A DNA stretch of 64,000 bases, from NCBI RefSeq assembly GCF_014652135.1, contig NZ_BMYF01000007.1, forward strand, positions 1-64,000, in the 5' to 3' direction. Position numbers and translations under genes: made by a program. Below the pieces are notes generated by a model. That model ran no database searches. It was not told where the DNA came from and worked only from the letters and a program-made list of their open reading frames with translations. The stretch's first letter is position 1. Each line of letters opens with the position of its first letter. Source of the stretch: Mongoliitalea lutea. GTDB taxonomy: Bacteria > Bacteroidota > Bacteroidia > Cytophagales > Cyclobacteriaceae. Below are positions 42,707 through 54,388 of the stretch, in pieces.

Positions 42707-43813
42707 ATGAAAAAAATCCTTAGTATATCCAGTTTGTTGAGCCTATTCTTAGTAATGGGTCTTTTGAGTGCTTGTGAACCTGAAGGTGAGGGAGGGTCCT
42801 CCTCTACCAAGCCAAAAGCAAGAGGTGCCATCGGAGAAATCATTTTAGCCATTGATTCTGCTAAATGGGAAGGTCCCGTTGGAAAAGCGTTAAAAGAAGT
42901 ATTCCAAGAAGACCAAAAGGGCCTCATCCGAGACGAATACCTTTTTGATGTTCGTAAAGTTGATCCAAGAGGAATGACCAGAATCCTCAAAATGGCCACT
43001 AACATTGTCTATGTCACCACTTTTGATGACAGAAGTTCAGCTAGTCAAAACATCAATGCTACCTTCACCAAAGAAGCGAAAGAAAAGGCAGCAGCTGATC
43101 CAAGCTTATACATGTTACGAAGTAAAGATGAGTTTGCACAAGGGCAAGAGGTGGTGTATCTTTTTGGAAGAGATGAGGAAACATTGATTCAAAATATCAA
43201 GGAAAACAAAACCAGATTACAAAATCTTTTCCAGGTTAGAGAAAGAGCTCGATTGGAAAAAATTCTTTTATCCCGTAAAAACTCTGCCGCAAAGGTGGCT
43301 GGAAGAGAATTTGGATTGGAAATCAATGTCCCTGCATCGTACCAAATTGCCAAATCAGATAATAATTTTCTTTGGTTGAGACAACCAACTCCCCGTAGCG
43401 ACAAGCCGGATATTAGTCTGTTTTTCTACAGTACAGACTATACTTCTGAAGATCAGGTCTTTCCACAAAACGTATTAGCACTCAGGGAAAGTATTACGAA
43501 GCAACACATTTTTGGAGACCCCAGCAATCGCAACTCATACATTGTCACAGAGCGTGTAGATCCAAGCCCTGTTTTTAATAACTTCAAAATAAATGATAAT
43601 TTTGCGGTCGAAATCAGAGGAGGATGGAAAACAAACAACCTAAGTATGGGAGGTTCGTTTCTAGGCTATTTACTGGTGGACAATGAAAATGGTAAAATGT
43701 ATTACATGGAGGGTTTCGTGTATTATCCAAATGAAGCACACAGAGAAGCTATCCGTGAAATTGAAACTATCTTGCTAGCGACAGAACTCTCTAATCAGCT
43801 GGCAACAGACTAA
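42707..43813 (+). CDS. DUF4837 family lipoprotein
   Basis: A 368-residue lipoprotein (lipobox MGLLSAC, Cys about residue 23) followed by an acidic glycine-serine linker. The DUF4837 domain spans the rest and shows RGAIGEIILAIDSAKWEG and FGLEINVPASYQIAK. Function is unknown. It is found mainly in Bacteroidota. It lies 70 bases after the transglycosylase gene and 24 bases before the malic enzyme gene. A near-consensus -7 sequence (TACCTTAG) precedes it, so it may have its own promoter. Confidence 0.85.
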   Translation: MKKILSISSLLSLFLVMGLLSACEPEGEGGSSSTKPKARGAIGEIILAIDSAKWEGPVGKALKEVFQEDQKGLIRDEYLFDVRKVDPRGMTRILKMATNIVYVTTFDDRSSASQNINATFTKEAKEKAAADPSLYMLRSKDEFAQGQEVVYLFGRDEETLIQNIKENKTRLQNLFQVRERARLEKILLSRKNSAAKVAGREFGLEINVPASYQIAKSDNNFLWLRQPTPRSDKPDISLFFYSTDYTSEDQVFPQNVLALRESITKQHIFGDPSNRNSYIVTERVDPSPVFNNFKINDNFAVEIRGGWKTNNLSMGGSFLGYLLVDNENGKMYYMEGFVYYPNEAHREAIREIETILLATELSNQLATD

Positions 43814-43837
43814 GAAACTATCAAACAATAAACCTAT

Positions 43838-46108
43838 ATGGCAATTAAAATTCGTAAAGAAGACGCCCTTAATTACCACACTCAAGGAAAACCCGGAAAA
43901 ATCGAAGTGGTACCTACAAAACCACTTTCCAGCCAACTAGACTTGGCTTTGGCTTATTCACCAGGAGTTGCAGAACCCTGTCTCGAGATAAAAGAAAATA
44001 AGGAAAACGTTTATAAATACACCTCCAAAGGCAACTTGGTAGCTGTTATCTCCAATGGTACTGCTGTACTGGGATTGGGAGATATTGGCCCTGAAGCATC
44101 TAAACCAGTCATGGAAGGTAAAGGGGTTTTATTCAAGAAATTTGCCGGTATCGATGTATTTGACATCGAAATCGATGAAAAAGACCCAAAGAAACTTATT
44201 CAGATAATCAAATCACTTGAGCCTACGTTTGGCGGAGTGAATTTGGAAGATATCAAAGCTCCTGAATGCTTCGAAATCGAAACTACCTTAAAAGAGGAAA
44301 TGAATATTCCTTTGATGCACGATGATCAGCATGGAACTGCCATCATTTCGGGGGCTGCATTATTGAATGCATTAGAAGTAGTTGGGAAAAATATCGAAGA
44401 CATTAAGCTTGTGGTTAACGGTGCAGGTGCATCTGCTGTTTCTTGCACCCGTTTTTATATGAGTTTAGGTGTCAAAAGAGAAAATATTGTCATGTGCGAT
44501 AGAGATGGTGCTATCCGTGCTGATCGTGATAACCTGGATGCAATTAAAAGCGAATTTGCTACTACTCGTGATGTCAACACACTTACAGAAGCATTAATTG
44601 GTGCTGACGTTTTTCTTGGTTTATCCGCAGGTAATATCATGCAACCGGAGCAAATCCTACAAATGGCTGAAAATCCAATTGTATTTGCTTTAGCAAACCC
44701 GGATCCTGAAATTGCCTATGATTTAGCAATGGCCACGAGAGATGATATCATCATGGCTACCGGCCGCTCTGACTTTCCTAATCAAGTCAACAATGTATTA
44801 GGATTTCCTTATATCTTCAGAGGAGCTTTGGATGTAAGAGCGACAGCCATCAATGAAGAAATGAAATTGGCAGCTGCTAAAGCAATTGCTGCTTTAGCAA
44901 AAGAGCCTGTTCCTGAAATTGTCAACAAAGCTTATGGCAACCAAAAACTTTCCTTCGGTAAGTTTTACTTGATTCCAAAACCATTTGACCCACGTTTAAT
45001 CACAACCATCGCTCCTGCTGTAGCCAAAGCTGCTATGGAATCCGGTGTTGCCAAATACCATATCACAGATTGGGAATCTTATGAATTGGAATTACAAGAG
45101 CGTATCGGTATCGATCAGCGATTGATGCTTCGTGTGATTACCAGAGCTAAAAAAGATCCAAAACGTGTTGTTTTTGCTGAGGCTGATAATGTTAAAATTT
45201 TGAAGGCAGCACAACTCCTTTGGACAGAAAAAGTGGCTATTCCAATTTTGTTGGGTAATAGTGAGAAAATTGACCGATTGATCGAGGAGCATGGACTTGA
45301 CTTATCAGGAGTCACTATTATTGATCCTTACAAAGAAGAAGAAAAGCTTCAGCATTACGCTAATATCCTACATCAAAAACGCCAAAGAAAAGGCTTGACT
45401 CCTAGAGAGTGTCTACGTCTGATGAGAGACCGTAACTACTACGGTGCCATGATGGTGGAATTGGGTGAGGCAGATGCCTTAATTTCTGGTTTGACCAAAG
45501 ACTATCCAAAAACCATTCTACCGGCATTGCATGTGATTGGTGTGAAAAAAGGAACTGACCGTGTGGCAGGTATGTACATTATGAACACCTCTAAAGGTCC
45601 TTTCTTCTTCTCTGATACTACTGTAAATGTTAATCCAAATGCAGATCAATTGGTGGAAATTATCGGTCTGACAGCTAAAGGTGTAAGATTCTTTGATATC
45701 GAACCCCGAGTAGCTGTTTTATCCTACTCTAACTTCGGTTCTGCCAAGGGTGAGATTGCCAGCAAAACAGCAGAAGCAACCATCAAAGCAAAAGAGAAAT
45801 ATCCAAACCTCATCATAGAAGGAGAAATGCAAGCGAATGTTGCGTTGAATGAAGAAATTCAGCGTGAAAATTATCCGTTCTCTTCCTTGATTGGCCAAAA
45901 GGCAAACACCTTGATTTTCCCTGATTTAAGTTCCGGTAATATCGCGTATAAGCTACTGGCTGAACTTGGAAATGCGGAAGCAATTGGTCCAGTACTCTTG
46001 GGAATGAACAAACCTGTGCATATATTACAGCTTGGTAGCTCCATCCGAGAAATCGTGAACATGGTGGCCATCGCAGTAGTAGATGCTCAAAGTCAGGAAC
46101 AATTATGA
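43838..46108 (+). CDS. maeB: NADP-dependent malic enzyme with phosphotransacetylase-like domain
   Basis: A 756-residue MaeB-type enzyme that decarboxylates malate to pyruvate and CO2 with NADP. The malic enzyme part (about 1-420) has [40 protein letters not shown] for metal binding and [14 protein letters not shown] for the dinucleotide. The C-terminal phosphate acetyltransferase-like domain (about 430-756) is present ([23 protein letters not shown]), and is regulatory in MaeB proteins. It supplies NADPH and pyruvate. Its stop overlaps the ruvA start by four bases. Confidence 0.95.
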   Translation: MAIKIRKEDALNYHTQGKPGKIEVVPTKPLSSQLDLALAYSPGVAEPCLEIKENKENVYKYTSKGNLVAVISNGTAVLGLGDIGPEASKPVMEGKGVLFKKFAGIDVFDIEIDEKDPKKLIQIIKSLEPTFGGVNLEDIKAPECFEIETTLKEEMNIPLMHDDQHGTAIISGAALLNALEVVGKNIEDIKLVVNGAGASAVSCTRFYMSLGVKRENIVMCDRDGAIRADRDNLDAIKSEFATTRDVNTLTEALIGADVFLGLSAGNIMQPEQILQMAENPIVFALANPDPEIAYDLAMATRDDIIMATGRSDFPNQVNNVLGFPYIFRGALDVRATAINEEMKLAAAKAIAALAKEPVPEIVNKAYGNQKLSFGKFYLIPKPFDPRLITTIAPAVAKAAMESGVAKYHITDWESYELELQERIGIDQRLMLRVITRAKKDPKRVVFAEADNVKILKAAQLLWTEKVAIPILLGNSEKIDRLIEEHGLDLSGVTIIDPYKEEEKLQHYANILHQKRQRKGLTPRECLRLMRDRNYYGAMMVELGEADALISGLTKDYPKTILPALHVIGVKKGTDRVAGMYIMNTSKGPFFFSDTTVNVNPNADQLVEIIGLTAKGVRFFDIEPRVAVLSYSNFGSAKGEIASKTAEATIKAKEKYPNLIIEGEMQANVALNEEIQRENYPFSSLIGQKANTLIFPDLSSGNIAYKLLAELGNAEAIGPVLLGMNKPVHILQLGSSIREIVNMVAIAVVDAQSQEQL

Positions 46109-46704
46109 TCGCCTATCTCAAGGGAAAATTAGCTTACAAGGATCCAACATTTGTAATCATTGACATCAACGGTGTCGGTTATCAAGTCAAAATATCCTTA
46201 CAAACATATTCAAAGATTAAGGATGAGGAGCAGGTGATGCTCCTCACCTTTTTACATATCAAAGAAGACGCCCATACGCTCTATGGGTTTAAAGAAGAAA
46301 CAGAAAAAAAACTTTTTTTACACCTCTTATCTATTTCCGGAGTTGGCCCTAATACAGCCTTGATGATTTTATCTTCCTTGAGTTCAGAAGAACTGGAAGT
46401 TGCTATTATTCAAGGGGATGTACGAGTGATTCAGGGAGTAAAAGGTGTAGGTGCAAAAACTGCACAACGGATTATTTTAGAACTCAAAGACAAAATAGGA
46501 AAAGAGACGAGTTTGGATACTGCAAGTCTTGGAAAAGGATTTGACGTAACGCATACGAATTTGAAAGAAGAAGCGTTACAAGCCTTGGTTACTCTTGGTT
46601 TTCCAAAAGCTGCCGCCGAAAAAAATATTGCCTCTGTACTCAAAAAAACAGGTTCAAATATTTCTTTGGAAGAATTAATTAAGGCATCTTTAAAGACAAC
46701 TTAA
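46105..46704 (+). CDS. ruvA: Holliday junction branch migration protein RuvA
   Basis: A 199-residue RuvA, normal length. The OB-fold N-terminus ([28 protein letters not shown]) is followed by helix-hairpin-helix motifs (LHLLSISGVGPNTALMIL and VRVIQGVKGVGAKTAQRI) that bind the four-way junction. The C-terminal domain III (EALQALVTLGFPKAAAEK) contacts RuvB. It overlaps the malic enzyme stop by four bases and is followed 23 bases later by sprA. The malic enzyme-ruvA-sprA order is common in Bacteroidota and does not imply a functional link. Confidence 0.96.
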   Translation: MIAYLKGKLAYKDPTFVIIDINGVGYQVKISLQTYSKIKDEEQVMLLTFLHIKEDAHTLYGFKEETEKKLFLHLLSISGVGPNTALMILSSLSSEELEVAIIQGDVRVIQGVKGVGAKTAQRIILELKDKIGKETSLDTASLGKGFDVTHTNLKEEALQALVTLGFPKAAAEKNIASVLKKTGSNISLEELIKASLKTT

Positions 46705-46727
46705 CATCTCTTAACATTTCGAGTCTT

Positions 46728-49700
46728 TTGCATTACCTAGATTTTTTTTTAAAAGACAGCTTCGCCAAGCATCCATCAGTACAGATAGTATTGTTGGCAT
46801 GTATGTTTTTGTGTATTTCAACCGAGACTTTTGCCCAACAAACAAACGTAGATAGTCTGAATATCAGTAGAGTAGACTCTCTAGAACGAGGAAGAATCCA
46901 ACTACGTGAGCAAGCGCGCAAAGATTCTATTGAGAGAGCTGCCCTCGAACGAGCGAGATTAGACTCCTTGGAAAGAAGAACACGCATTCCTTCTTACCTA
47001 CTATGGCCTACGTATAGAACGAACCCTTTATTCCCAAATACCAATCCTTATAACCCAAGTTTTTCACCTTTTTATCCGAATTCTTCATTTGAACAACGTG
47101 TTCGTGTAGAAATAGACTCCACATTACTATACAAAATTCAAGACGAATTGGATAGTTCCCTTGTCAATCAAGGGGTCATGTATGATTTTGATGAATTTTC
47201 GAGGATTCAAGAGTATAAAATAAGGCAGGAATATTGGCGTAGTAGAGCTAGAGGTAGAGATGGAAATAGCCCTGTGGGTGGATGGGATTTAATTCCTCCT
47301 TTGGTAATGACCCCTGAATTTGACAGACTTTTTGGAGGGGATGAAATCAATATTACACCGAATGGATTTGTCAATCTAGACTTAGGTGGGATTTTTCGGA
47401 GAATTGACAATCCCGCGATTCCTATACGGCAACAGCAGAACGGGAACTTTAATTTCAATCAGCAAATTCAAATGGCTGTCACAGGAAATATTGGAGAAAA
47501 AATCCGATTAGGTGCAAACTTTGACTCCAACAACTCATTTGACTTTCAAAACCAGCTGAAATTAGAGTACAATGGCTTTAAGGAAGACATCTTGAAGTCA
47601 GTAGAAATTGGTAATGTGAGTATGCCTGTACAAAACAGTTTGATTCAGGGAGCTCAAAATCTCTTTGGGGTAAAAACTCAAATGCAGTTTGGCAATCTCT
47701 TTGTCACCGCCGTTGCGTCAACCCAACGAGGCCGGAGGGATGAATTGGTATTGGAAGGTGGTACGCAAGGAAGAATGTTTGAAATCCAAGGCTCTCAATA
47801 CGATGAAAATAGACACTTTTTCTTGGCTCACTTTTTTAGGGATAATTACGAGCGTTGGCTGAGAGGCTTACCGCAGATTCTTTCAGGTGTAAACATTACT
47901 CGTGTAGAGGTATATGTGATGAACCGCGCAAATAATACTGAGACCCTTAGAAATTTCATGGCATTTATGGATTTAGGGGAAGGTCGAAGAATTTTCAACC
48001 CTAACAATCCAAATGTGGGGCAAGGTACTCCTAACGCACCTGCTGGTAATTCCGCTAATTTACTTTTTCGAAACTTAACAAGTAACACTGCATTTAGACC
48101 TTTTGATACAGGAGCTGGAGCAATTGAAAGCAATTTAAATATTATTAGGGGGGTTGATTACGAGCAAGTAAATGGCGCACGACTTCTCGCACCTTCTGAG
48201 TATATTTTTCATAGGGAACTAGGCTACATAAGCTTAAACCGAAGACTTCAAAATGATGAGGTTCTTGGGGTTTCTTTTGAATATACCTTCAACGGACAGG
48301 TTTTCAAGGTAGGTGAACTTTCTGAGGATTATCAAAGCAGACCTGCCAATGAAGTGATTTTCTTAAAAATGCTTCGTCCCGCAAGAATCAATATACGCAT
48401 CCCTACTTGGGATTTGATGATGAAAAACATCTACAATCTTAACGCCAATCAAATACAGCAGGACGGTTTCCAGTTGCAGGTAATCTACAGAGATGACCGT
48501 ACAGGTTTGGATAACCCTACCCTATTGGAAGGCGAAAATGTAAGAAACAGACCATTGATCCGATTGATGGGTTTGGACCGGTTAAATCCTCAAAATGACC
48601 CCGCTCCTGATGGAAATTTCGACTTCATCCCAGGTATTACCATTTTCCCTGATAGGGGTTTAATTGCTTTTCCAGTACTGGAACCTTTGGGTCGAACTCT
48701 CAGTGATCTATTCCTACCAAACGAAGCCAATTTAGTCGATAGATATGTCTTTGACACCCTATATAGGACAACTTTGGCAGATGCAGAGTTGGTAACCCGA
48801 TTGGATAAATTCTTTATCAAAGGAAGATTGACAGCAGGTTCTGCTTCAGAAATCCTACTACCAGGTTTGAATATTTCGCCTGGTTCTGTCATTGTATCAG
48901 CTGGTAATATCCCTCTAACGGAAGGAGTTGACTACACTGTTGATTACAATATAGGCCGGGTAAATATTATCAATGAAGCAATTTTACAATCTGGTAAACG
49001 AATCACTATTGGTTTTGAAAAAGCAGATTTGGTTTCTTTCCAAACTCGAAGCATGCTCGGAACACGTTTGGATTATATGGTCAATCCAAAACTTAATGTC
49101 GGAGGCACCTTCCTTTACCTCAACGAACGGCCAAACATTACCAGGATTGCTGTAGGCTCGGAAACACTTCGCAACAGCATGTGGGGCCTAGACGCCAACT
49201 TCAATGATGAATCGCGATTCCTGACAAAATTAGCGGACGCCTTGCCGTTTACTAATACCAAAGAAAAATCCATCGTACAATTCAGTGGTGAGTTTGCACA
49301 ATTACTCCCAGGAACATCTGTACAAGTACAAGGCGAGCCTGCCATCTATATTGATGACTTCGAAACGGCAATTACACCGTTTGGACTGGGAAGTGCCGCT
49401 GCTCAAACATGGCATTTGGCAGCAACTCCCAAAACAGATAATGATGCTTTTGATCTCAGTAACCAAACAGAAGATAGACTTGGAAATGCATACAGAAGAG
49501 CTAAAGTAGCCTGGTATAATATCGATAACATCTTCTACAGGGAAGGAGGACAAGGCGTACCCGGAAACCTAAATAGAGAAGATCGGCAAAATCATTATGT
49601 ACGAAGGGTTATTCCACAGGAAATTTTCCAGCAACGGGATCGTGATCAGATTATAGTTCCAGAGCCTCTTTTTGAATTAGCTTATTTTCCTCATGAAAGA

Positions 49701-52700
49701 GGAATGTACAATTACAATCCGGCATTGACCACTAATGGACTATTACCAAATCCTAGACAAAATTATGGAGGAATAACAAGAGCTATTACCACAGAAGTAG
49801 ATTTTGACAGAACCAATATTGAATATATAGAATTCTGGCTTCTAGACCCTTTTATTGAAGGACAAAACGGCCGCGTTTTGGATGGGATTTTCAATCAAAA
49901 CAACACTACTGGAGGTACTTTACGCTTCAACCTAGGAGAGATCTCAGAAGATGTCATTCGAGACGGTAGACATGGATTCGAAAATGGATTGCCTGCCGAT
50001 GGAAATCCACTCGATGCCAATACCACCGAATGGGGGCGAATCACCAGAAATCAGTTTTTACTACCGGCTTTTGATAATTCCCCTGAAGCTCGAGCCAATC
50101 AAGATGTGGGATTGGATGGTTTACGAAATCAGGACGAAGCGGAATTCTTCCGTGATCGATTTATTAATCGATTAAATGTCAGTCAGCAAGCTTTACAGGA
50201 AATTATCCGTGATCCTTCGGCAGATGATTTCAGATATTATCTAGATGAGCGCTTTGATCAAGAAGACGCAAAAATTCTTGAAAGACATAAATTCTTCAAC
50301 GGTATGGAAGGCAATACTCCTGTTGCAGGAAATGTCAATCTAGGCTTTACCCCAGCAGGATCCAACTTGCCGAATAATGAAGACTTGAACAGTGACAATA
50401 CTATCAATGACTTAGAAGCATACTATGAATACGAAATCGACCTCCGCCCAGGACAATTAGAAGTAGGAAGAAACTACATTGTAGATAAAGTAACTACAGT
50501 ACCCATCAATGGACAACAAGTAGACTGGTATTTATTCAGGATTCCTATCCGTACCCCTGACCGTGTTCAGGGAGATATCAGCGGTTTCAAGTCGATCCGA
50601 TTTATGAGAACCTACTTGACAGACTTTGAGCAGCCCGTGGTATTGCGTATGGCCAACTTCCGTTTGGTAGCAAGTCAGTGGCGTGTATTCCAAGAGTCCT
50701 TGTTTGAAAGAGGTTTCTTTGAAATCCCTGAACCGGATAATTCCAACTTGGTAGTAGGTGTGGTCAATATTGAAGAAAATAGCCAAGGAGGTCCTGGACA
50801 AAGTCCTTATGTACTTCCTCCTGGCATTGTCCGGGATAGAGACAACTTAGCGGCAGTAGAGCGGCAATTGAATGAGCAATCCCTTCGCTTATGCGTTGAT
50901 AATCTACAAGCAAGGGATGCCCGAGCTGTATTCAAGAATGCCAGTTCCTTGAATTTGGTACAGTATGAACGTCTACGGATGTTTTTTCATGCAGATTCTG
51001 ATGATGCGCAGGATGGTGAATTGACCGCCTTCTTACGATTGGGAACGGATTACACAGACAATTACTACGAAATTGAAGTACCGCTATTGATCACACCAAG
51101 AGGGACACGAAACCCGCGTGATATTTGGCCTTTAGAAAACGAAATAGACTTAGCTATTTCTGAAATTGTCGGAGTCAAAGTAGATCGTGATGCTCAACGG
51201 GTACCATTGAATTTGGCCTTTACACAAGATATAAGACAGTACAAAGTAACTGTTGTGGGAAGGCCTGAATTGAGTCTTGTACAGGCCCTAATGATAGGTA
51301 TTCGAAATCCCGGGGAGACTGGCACAGCCTCACGTTCAGTATGTGTTTGGGCTAACGAACTACGCGCCACAGGATTCATTCAGTCCAGTGGATGGGCTGC
51401 AAACGCTATATTAAATGCCCAAATTGCAGATGTAGCTACAATTTCGACATCCATTCGCCATAGTACAGTTGGATTTGGTGGCTTAGAAACTCGACTTTCA
51501 CAACGGAGCTTAGCAGATATGACACAGTATGATCTATCCGCTAACGTTAGCATTGAAAAGCTTTTACCAGAAGGGTTGAATATGACTATCCCTATGTATC
51601 TAAGCTTAGAAAATTCCATAATTAGACCAGAGTTTGACCCTCTAAATCCAGACGTCCCTTTGAATTTAGCCTTGAGCAAATTTGAAACAGATTCAGAGAG
51701 AGCACTATACCGGGAATTAGTTTTAGACCGTGTAAAACGAAGAAATATAGGTTTCTCAAACATTCGAAAAAATAGAAACCCAGAAGCAAGCGGAGCTCCA
51801 AAGCCTTGGGATATTAGTAATTTTTCGGTATCCTACGCTTATGGTTCGGTTAGACAAACCAACATAAATACAGAAAGTTATTCATTTGAAACTTATTTGG
51901 GGAACATTGCTTATATCTACCAGCCTAAACCACTTGTATTGGAACCCTTTAAAAATTTCAATATACTCGGTGGAGAAAAATTTAGACTAGTCAGAGATTT
52001 TAACTTCAATTTTGTTCCAAGTTCTATTGCAGTCCGCGCAGATGTTGATCGAAAGTTTATGCGAACTCAATTCCGAAACGACCAATTAACTACGGATGGG
52101 GTTGATCCATTTGTTCAAAAAAGCTTCTTTTTAAACAGAAGTTATAATCTAAATTGGGACTTTACTAAAAATCTCCGGGTTGACTTTTCATCAAGAGTAC
52201 TTGCAGTCATTGATGAGCCTGAAGGAGATGCCTCAAGAGATATAGCGAGGGATTCCATTTTAGTTAATCTAAGAAATTTTGGCAGGCCAACCAACTATAG
52301 CCATAACCTGAATGCAAACTATAAACTTCCCTTGGATAAGGTTGAAGCGACAAACTGGATCAATGCAAATTACCGCTATGCAGCAAACTATGCTTGGCTG
52401 ACAGGAGCTATAGGACAGCGAGATACTTTAGGAAACGTTATCCAAAATACGCGAGAACAATCGATTGATGGAAAGTTAGATTTTGTGAAACTTTACAATA
52501 AAAACGCGAAAATCAGGGCACTAAATGCTCCTAGGAGACCGAGTATTCCTGGAAGAACCGTGGTCACAGCAGAGGATACCATTGGCACCCCATTTACTAG
52601 AAGGTTGCTGAAATTCGCTACTATGGTAAAAGATATTAACTTTAGGTACTCTGTGATTGAAGGGACTTTTCTACCAGGTTTTATGCAAAACACTGGCTTA

Positions 52701-53957
52701 ATGGGACTTGATAGAAGCTTTTTGAACCCTGGTCTAGGTTTCATTTTTGGTGCACAAAATCCAGGAGTAAGAACAGATTTTGCAGACAGAGGAATTATGG
52801 CTCCAAGTCCCGAGCTAACTCAGCAGTTTAGGCAAAACATGACTAAAAACCTCAATATAAATGCGCTGGCAGAACCATTTAGGGATTTTAGAATCACCCT
52901 AGAAGCTGCGAAGAGAGAAACTGGTGAATATTCGGAAATATTTAGAGCTTCCGAAGAATTCCCAGGGGAATTTAACTCTTTGAGTCCGAATAGACTTGCT
53001 GGATACAGTATTAGTTATTCTATATTACGAACTACATTTGCCCGAGATGATAGGAATAACAACTCTCCAATTTTTGAACAGTTTGCAAGAAATAGATTTA
53101 TTATTCAAGAACGATTAAATGCAGCGAACCCTGGAGGGGAGTTTACCCTTAATGGTCAAGATGTCATGACATTAGCGTTTCTTTCAGCCTATTCAGGTAG
53201 AAATGCTAACAAAATAGAATTAAACCCATTCCCTCAAATCCCAATTCCTAATTGGAGAATAGATTACAAAGGTTTATCAAACATCCCTGCATTGCGAGAG
53301 TACTTTTCTAGTATCAACTTAATGCATGCTTATCGGTCCAGCTATGAAGTTAGTAATTTCAGTAGCTCCCTCCTCTACCGAGACGGCTTAGAATTATTTA
53401 ATCGTGTGAGACAGATACCTGGGGCTACACTAACCAATGAGTTTGGTGAATTTATTCCTGTTTTTATTCTGAATCAAGTGATCCTTACAGAAGGATTTTT
53501 CCCTTTGGTACAAGTGGACTTATTAACCAAGAGTCGACTCAACATTACCATGGAATACAATACAGAGCGCACCTTAGGTTTAAACTTCTCTAACGCGCAA
53601 GTTACAGAACAAAGCAGTAGAGATTTTGGATTTGACTTGGGATATACCAAAGCTGGTGTTAAAATCCCTTTTAAAATACAAGGTAGACAAGAAGTATTAA
53701 AGAATGACCTTCAAGTTCGGTTAAATACCCGTATTGTGGATACCAGACAAATACAGAGAACATTAGAAGAGGGATCAACAGTCACCAATGGAAATCTAAA
53801 TCTTCAAATAAAACCTACGGTGAGTTATATAATTAATCAAAATCTAAATATCCAATTTTATTTTGATCGAATCGTCAATGATCCACGAGTTACTACTGCC
53901 TTCCGAAGAAGTTCTACTGCCTTTGGTGGACAATTGCGATTTAATTTAGCACAATAG
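46728..53957 (+). CDS. sprA: SprA, type IX secretion outer-membrane translocon
   Basis: A 2409-residue SprA (usual length 2300-2500), the giant beta-barrel that forms the type IX secretion channel in the outer membrane. A TTG at 46728 is the likely start. It gives a signal peptide with core QIVLLACMFLCIS ending at TETFAQ. The N-terminal part has repeated acidic-arginine coiled segments (VDSLERGRIQLREQ, ARLDSLERR), then the conserved LLWPTYRTNPLFP and GFVNLDLGGIFRRIDNPAIP. Dozens of barrel strands follow to the aromatic C-terminus FRFNLAQ-like end. The 23-base gap to ruvA and the gcvH-vanZ-tonB order downstream agree with the conserved Bacteroidota neighbourhood. Confidence 0.97.
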   Translation: MHYLDFFLKDSFAKHPSVQIVLLACMFLCISTETFAQQTNVDSLNISRVDSLERGRIQLREQARKDSIERAALERARLDSLERRTRIPSYLLWPTYRTNPLFPNTNPYNPSFSPFYPNSSFEQRVRVEIDSTLLYKIQDELDSSLVNQGVMYDFDEFSRIQEYKIRQEYWRSRARGRDGNSPVGGWDLIPPLVMTPEFDRLFGGDEINITPNGFVNLDLGGIFRRIDNPAIPIRQQQNGNFNFNQQIQMAVTGNIGEKIRLGANFDSNNSFDFQNQLKLEYNGFKEDILKSVEIGNVSMPVQNSLIQGAQNLFGVKTQMQFGNLFVTAVASTQRGRRDELVLEGGTQGRMFEIQGSQYDENRHFFLAHFFRDNYERWLRGLPQILSGVNITRVEVYVMNRANNTETLRNFMAFMDLGEGRRIFNPNNPNVGQGTPNAPAGNSANLLFRNLTSNTAFRPFDTGAGAIESNLNIIRGVDYEQVNGARLLAPSEYIFHRELGYISLNRRLQNDEVLGVSFEYTFNGQVFKVGELSEDYQSRPANEVIFLKMLRPARINIRIPTWDLMMKNIYNLNANQIQQDGFQLQVIYRDDRTGLDNPTLLEGENVRNRPLIRLMGLDRLNPQNDPAPDGNFDFIPGITIFPDRGLIAFPVLEPLGRTLSDLFLPNEANLVDRYVFDTLYRTTLADAELVTRLDKFFIKGRLTAGSASEILLPGLNISPGSVIVSAGNIPLTEGVDYTVDYNIGRVNIINEAILQSGKRITIGFEKADLVSFQTRSMLGTRLDYMVNPKLNVGGTFLYLNERPNITRIAVGSETLRNSMWGLDANFNDESRFLTKLADALPFTNTKEKSIVQFSGEFAQLLPGTSVQVQGEPAIYIDDFETAITPFGLGSAAAQTWHLAATPKTDNDAFDLSNQTEDRLGNAYRRAKVAWYNIDNIFYREGGQGVPGNLNREDRQNHYVRRVIPQEIFQQRDRDQIIVPEPLFELAYFPHERGMYNYNPALTTNGLLPNPRQNYGGITRAITTEVDFDRTNIEYIEFWLLDPFIEGQNGRVLDGIFNQNNTTGGTLRFNLGEISEDVIRDGRHGFENGLPADGNPLDANTTEWGRITRNQFLLPAFDNSPEARANQDVGLDGLRNQDEAEFFRDRFINRLNVSQQALQEIIRDPSADDFRYYLDERFDQEDAKILERHKFFNGMEGNTPVAGNVNLGFTPAGSNLPNNEDLNSDNTINDLEAYYEYEIDLRPGQLEVGRNYIVDKVTTVPINGQQVDWYLFRIPIRTPDRVQGDISGFKSIRFMRTYLTDFEQPVVLRMANFRLVASQWRVFQESLFERGFFEIPEPDNSNLVVGVVNIEENSQGGPGQSPYVLPPGIVRDRDNLAAVERQLNEQSLRLCVDNLQARDARAVFKNASSLNLVQYERLRMFFHADSDDAQDGELTAFLRLGTDYTDNYYEIEVPLLITPRGTRNPRDIWPLENEIDLAISEIVGVKVDRDAQRVPLNLAFTQDIRQYKVTVVGRPELSLVQALMIGIRNPGETGTASRSVCVWANELRATGFIQSSGWAANAILNAQIADVATISTSIRHSTVGFGGLETRLSQRSLADMTQYDLSANVSIEKLLPEGLNMTIPMYLSLENSIIRPEFDPLNPDVPLNLALSKFETDSERALYRELVLDRVKRRNIGFSNIRKNRNPEASGAPKPWDISNFSVSYAYGSVRQTNINTESYSFETYLGNIAYIYQPKPLVLEPFKNFNILGGEKFRLVRDFNFNFVPSSIAVRADVDRKFMRTQFRNDQLTTDGVDPFVQKSFFLNRSYNLNWDFTKNLRVDFSSRVLAVIDEPEGDASRDIARDSILVNLRNFGRPTNYSHNLNANYKLPLDKVEATNWINANYRYAANYAWLTGAIGQRDTLGNVIQNTREQSIDGKLDFVKLYNKNAKIRALNAPRRPSIPGRTVVTAEDTIGTPFTRRLLKFATMVKDINFRYSVIEGTFLPGFMQNTGLMGLDRSFLNPGLGFIFGAQNPGVRTDFADRGIMAPSPELTQQFRQNMTKNLNINALAEPFRDFRITLEAAKRETGEYSEIFRASEEFPGEFNSLSPNRLAGYSISYSILRTTFARDDRNNNSPIFEQFARNRFIIQERLNAANPGGEFTLNGQDVMTLAFLSAYSGRNANKIELNPFPQIPIPNWRIDYKGLSNIPALREYFSSINLMHAYRSSYEVSNFSSSLLYRDGLELFNRVRQIPGATLTNEFGEFIPVFILNQVILTEGFFPLVQVDLLTKSRLNITMEYNTERTLGLNFSNAQVTEQSSRDFGFDLGYTKAGVKIPFKIQGRQEVLKNDLQVRLNTRIVDTRQIQRTLEEGSTVTNGNLNLQIKPTVSYIINQNLNIQFYFDRIVNDPRVTTAFRRSSTAFGGQLRFNLAQ

Positions 53958-53981
53958 GTTTTTAGATTTGTTTTATCCTTG

Positions 53982-53989
53982 TATTTTTG
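53982..53989 (+). promoter_or_regulatory. Putative -7 box (TATTTTTG) of gcvH
   Basis: TATTTTTG fits TAnnTTTG 21 bases before the gcvH ATG at 54011. It overlaps the TTG at 53987 that would extend the ORF. The nearest upstream TTG is only 11 bases away, so the -33 element is uncertain. Confidence 0.45.
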
Positions 53990-54010
53990 GAGACCTTAAA
54001 AAAACCAAAT

Positions 54011-54388
54011 ATGAATTTTCCTCAAGAACTAAAGTACACCAAAGACCATGAGTGGGTACGAATCGAAGGCGATGTGGCTATTATTGGCATCACAGAGTTT
54101 GCTCAAAGAGAATTGGGTGATATTGTGTATGTAGAAGTGGAAACTGTAGGTGATAGTATTGCCGCTGGAGAGGTATTTGGAACTGTGGAAGCAGTAAAAA
54201 CTGTATCTGACCTCTTCATGCCATTAGAAGGCGAAATCATTGAATTCAATGAGGAACTAGAGTCTTCACCAGAAATGGTAAATGAATCCCCTTACGAAAA
54301 AGGGTGGATGATTAAAGTCAAAATCACAGGAAATCTTCCTGATGACTTATTGAGTTCTGAAGAATATACTGAACTCATTGGGGCTTAA
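54011..54388 (+). CDS. gcvH: Glycine cleavage system H protein
   Basis: A 125-residue lipoyl carrier of the glycine cleavage complex, which shuttles the methylamine group between the P, T and L proteins. The lipoylated lysine is Lys63 in [16 protein letters not shown]. The start at 54011 gives the canonical [19 protein letters not shown]. The VanZ gene begins inside its last 11 bases. Its place after sprA is conserved among Bacteroidota. Confidence 0.96.
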   Translation: MNFPQELKYTKDHEWVRIEGDVAIIGITEFAQRELGDIVYVEVETVGDSIAAGEVFGTVEAVKTVSDLFMPLEGEIIEFNEELESSPEMVNESPYEKGWMIKVKITGNLPDDLLSSEEYTELIGA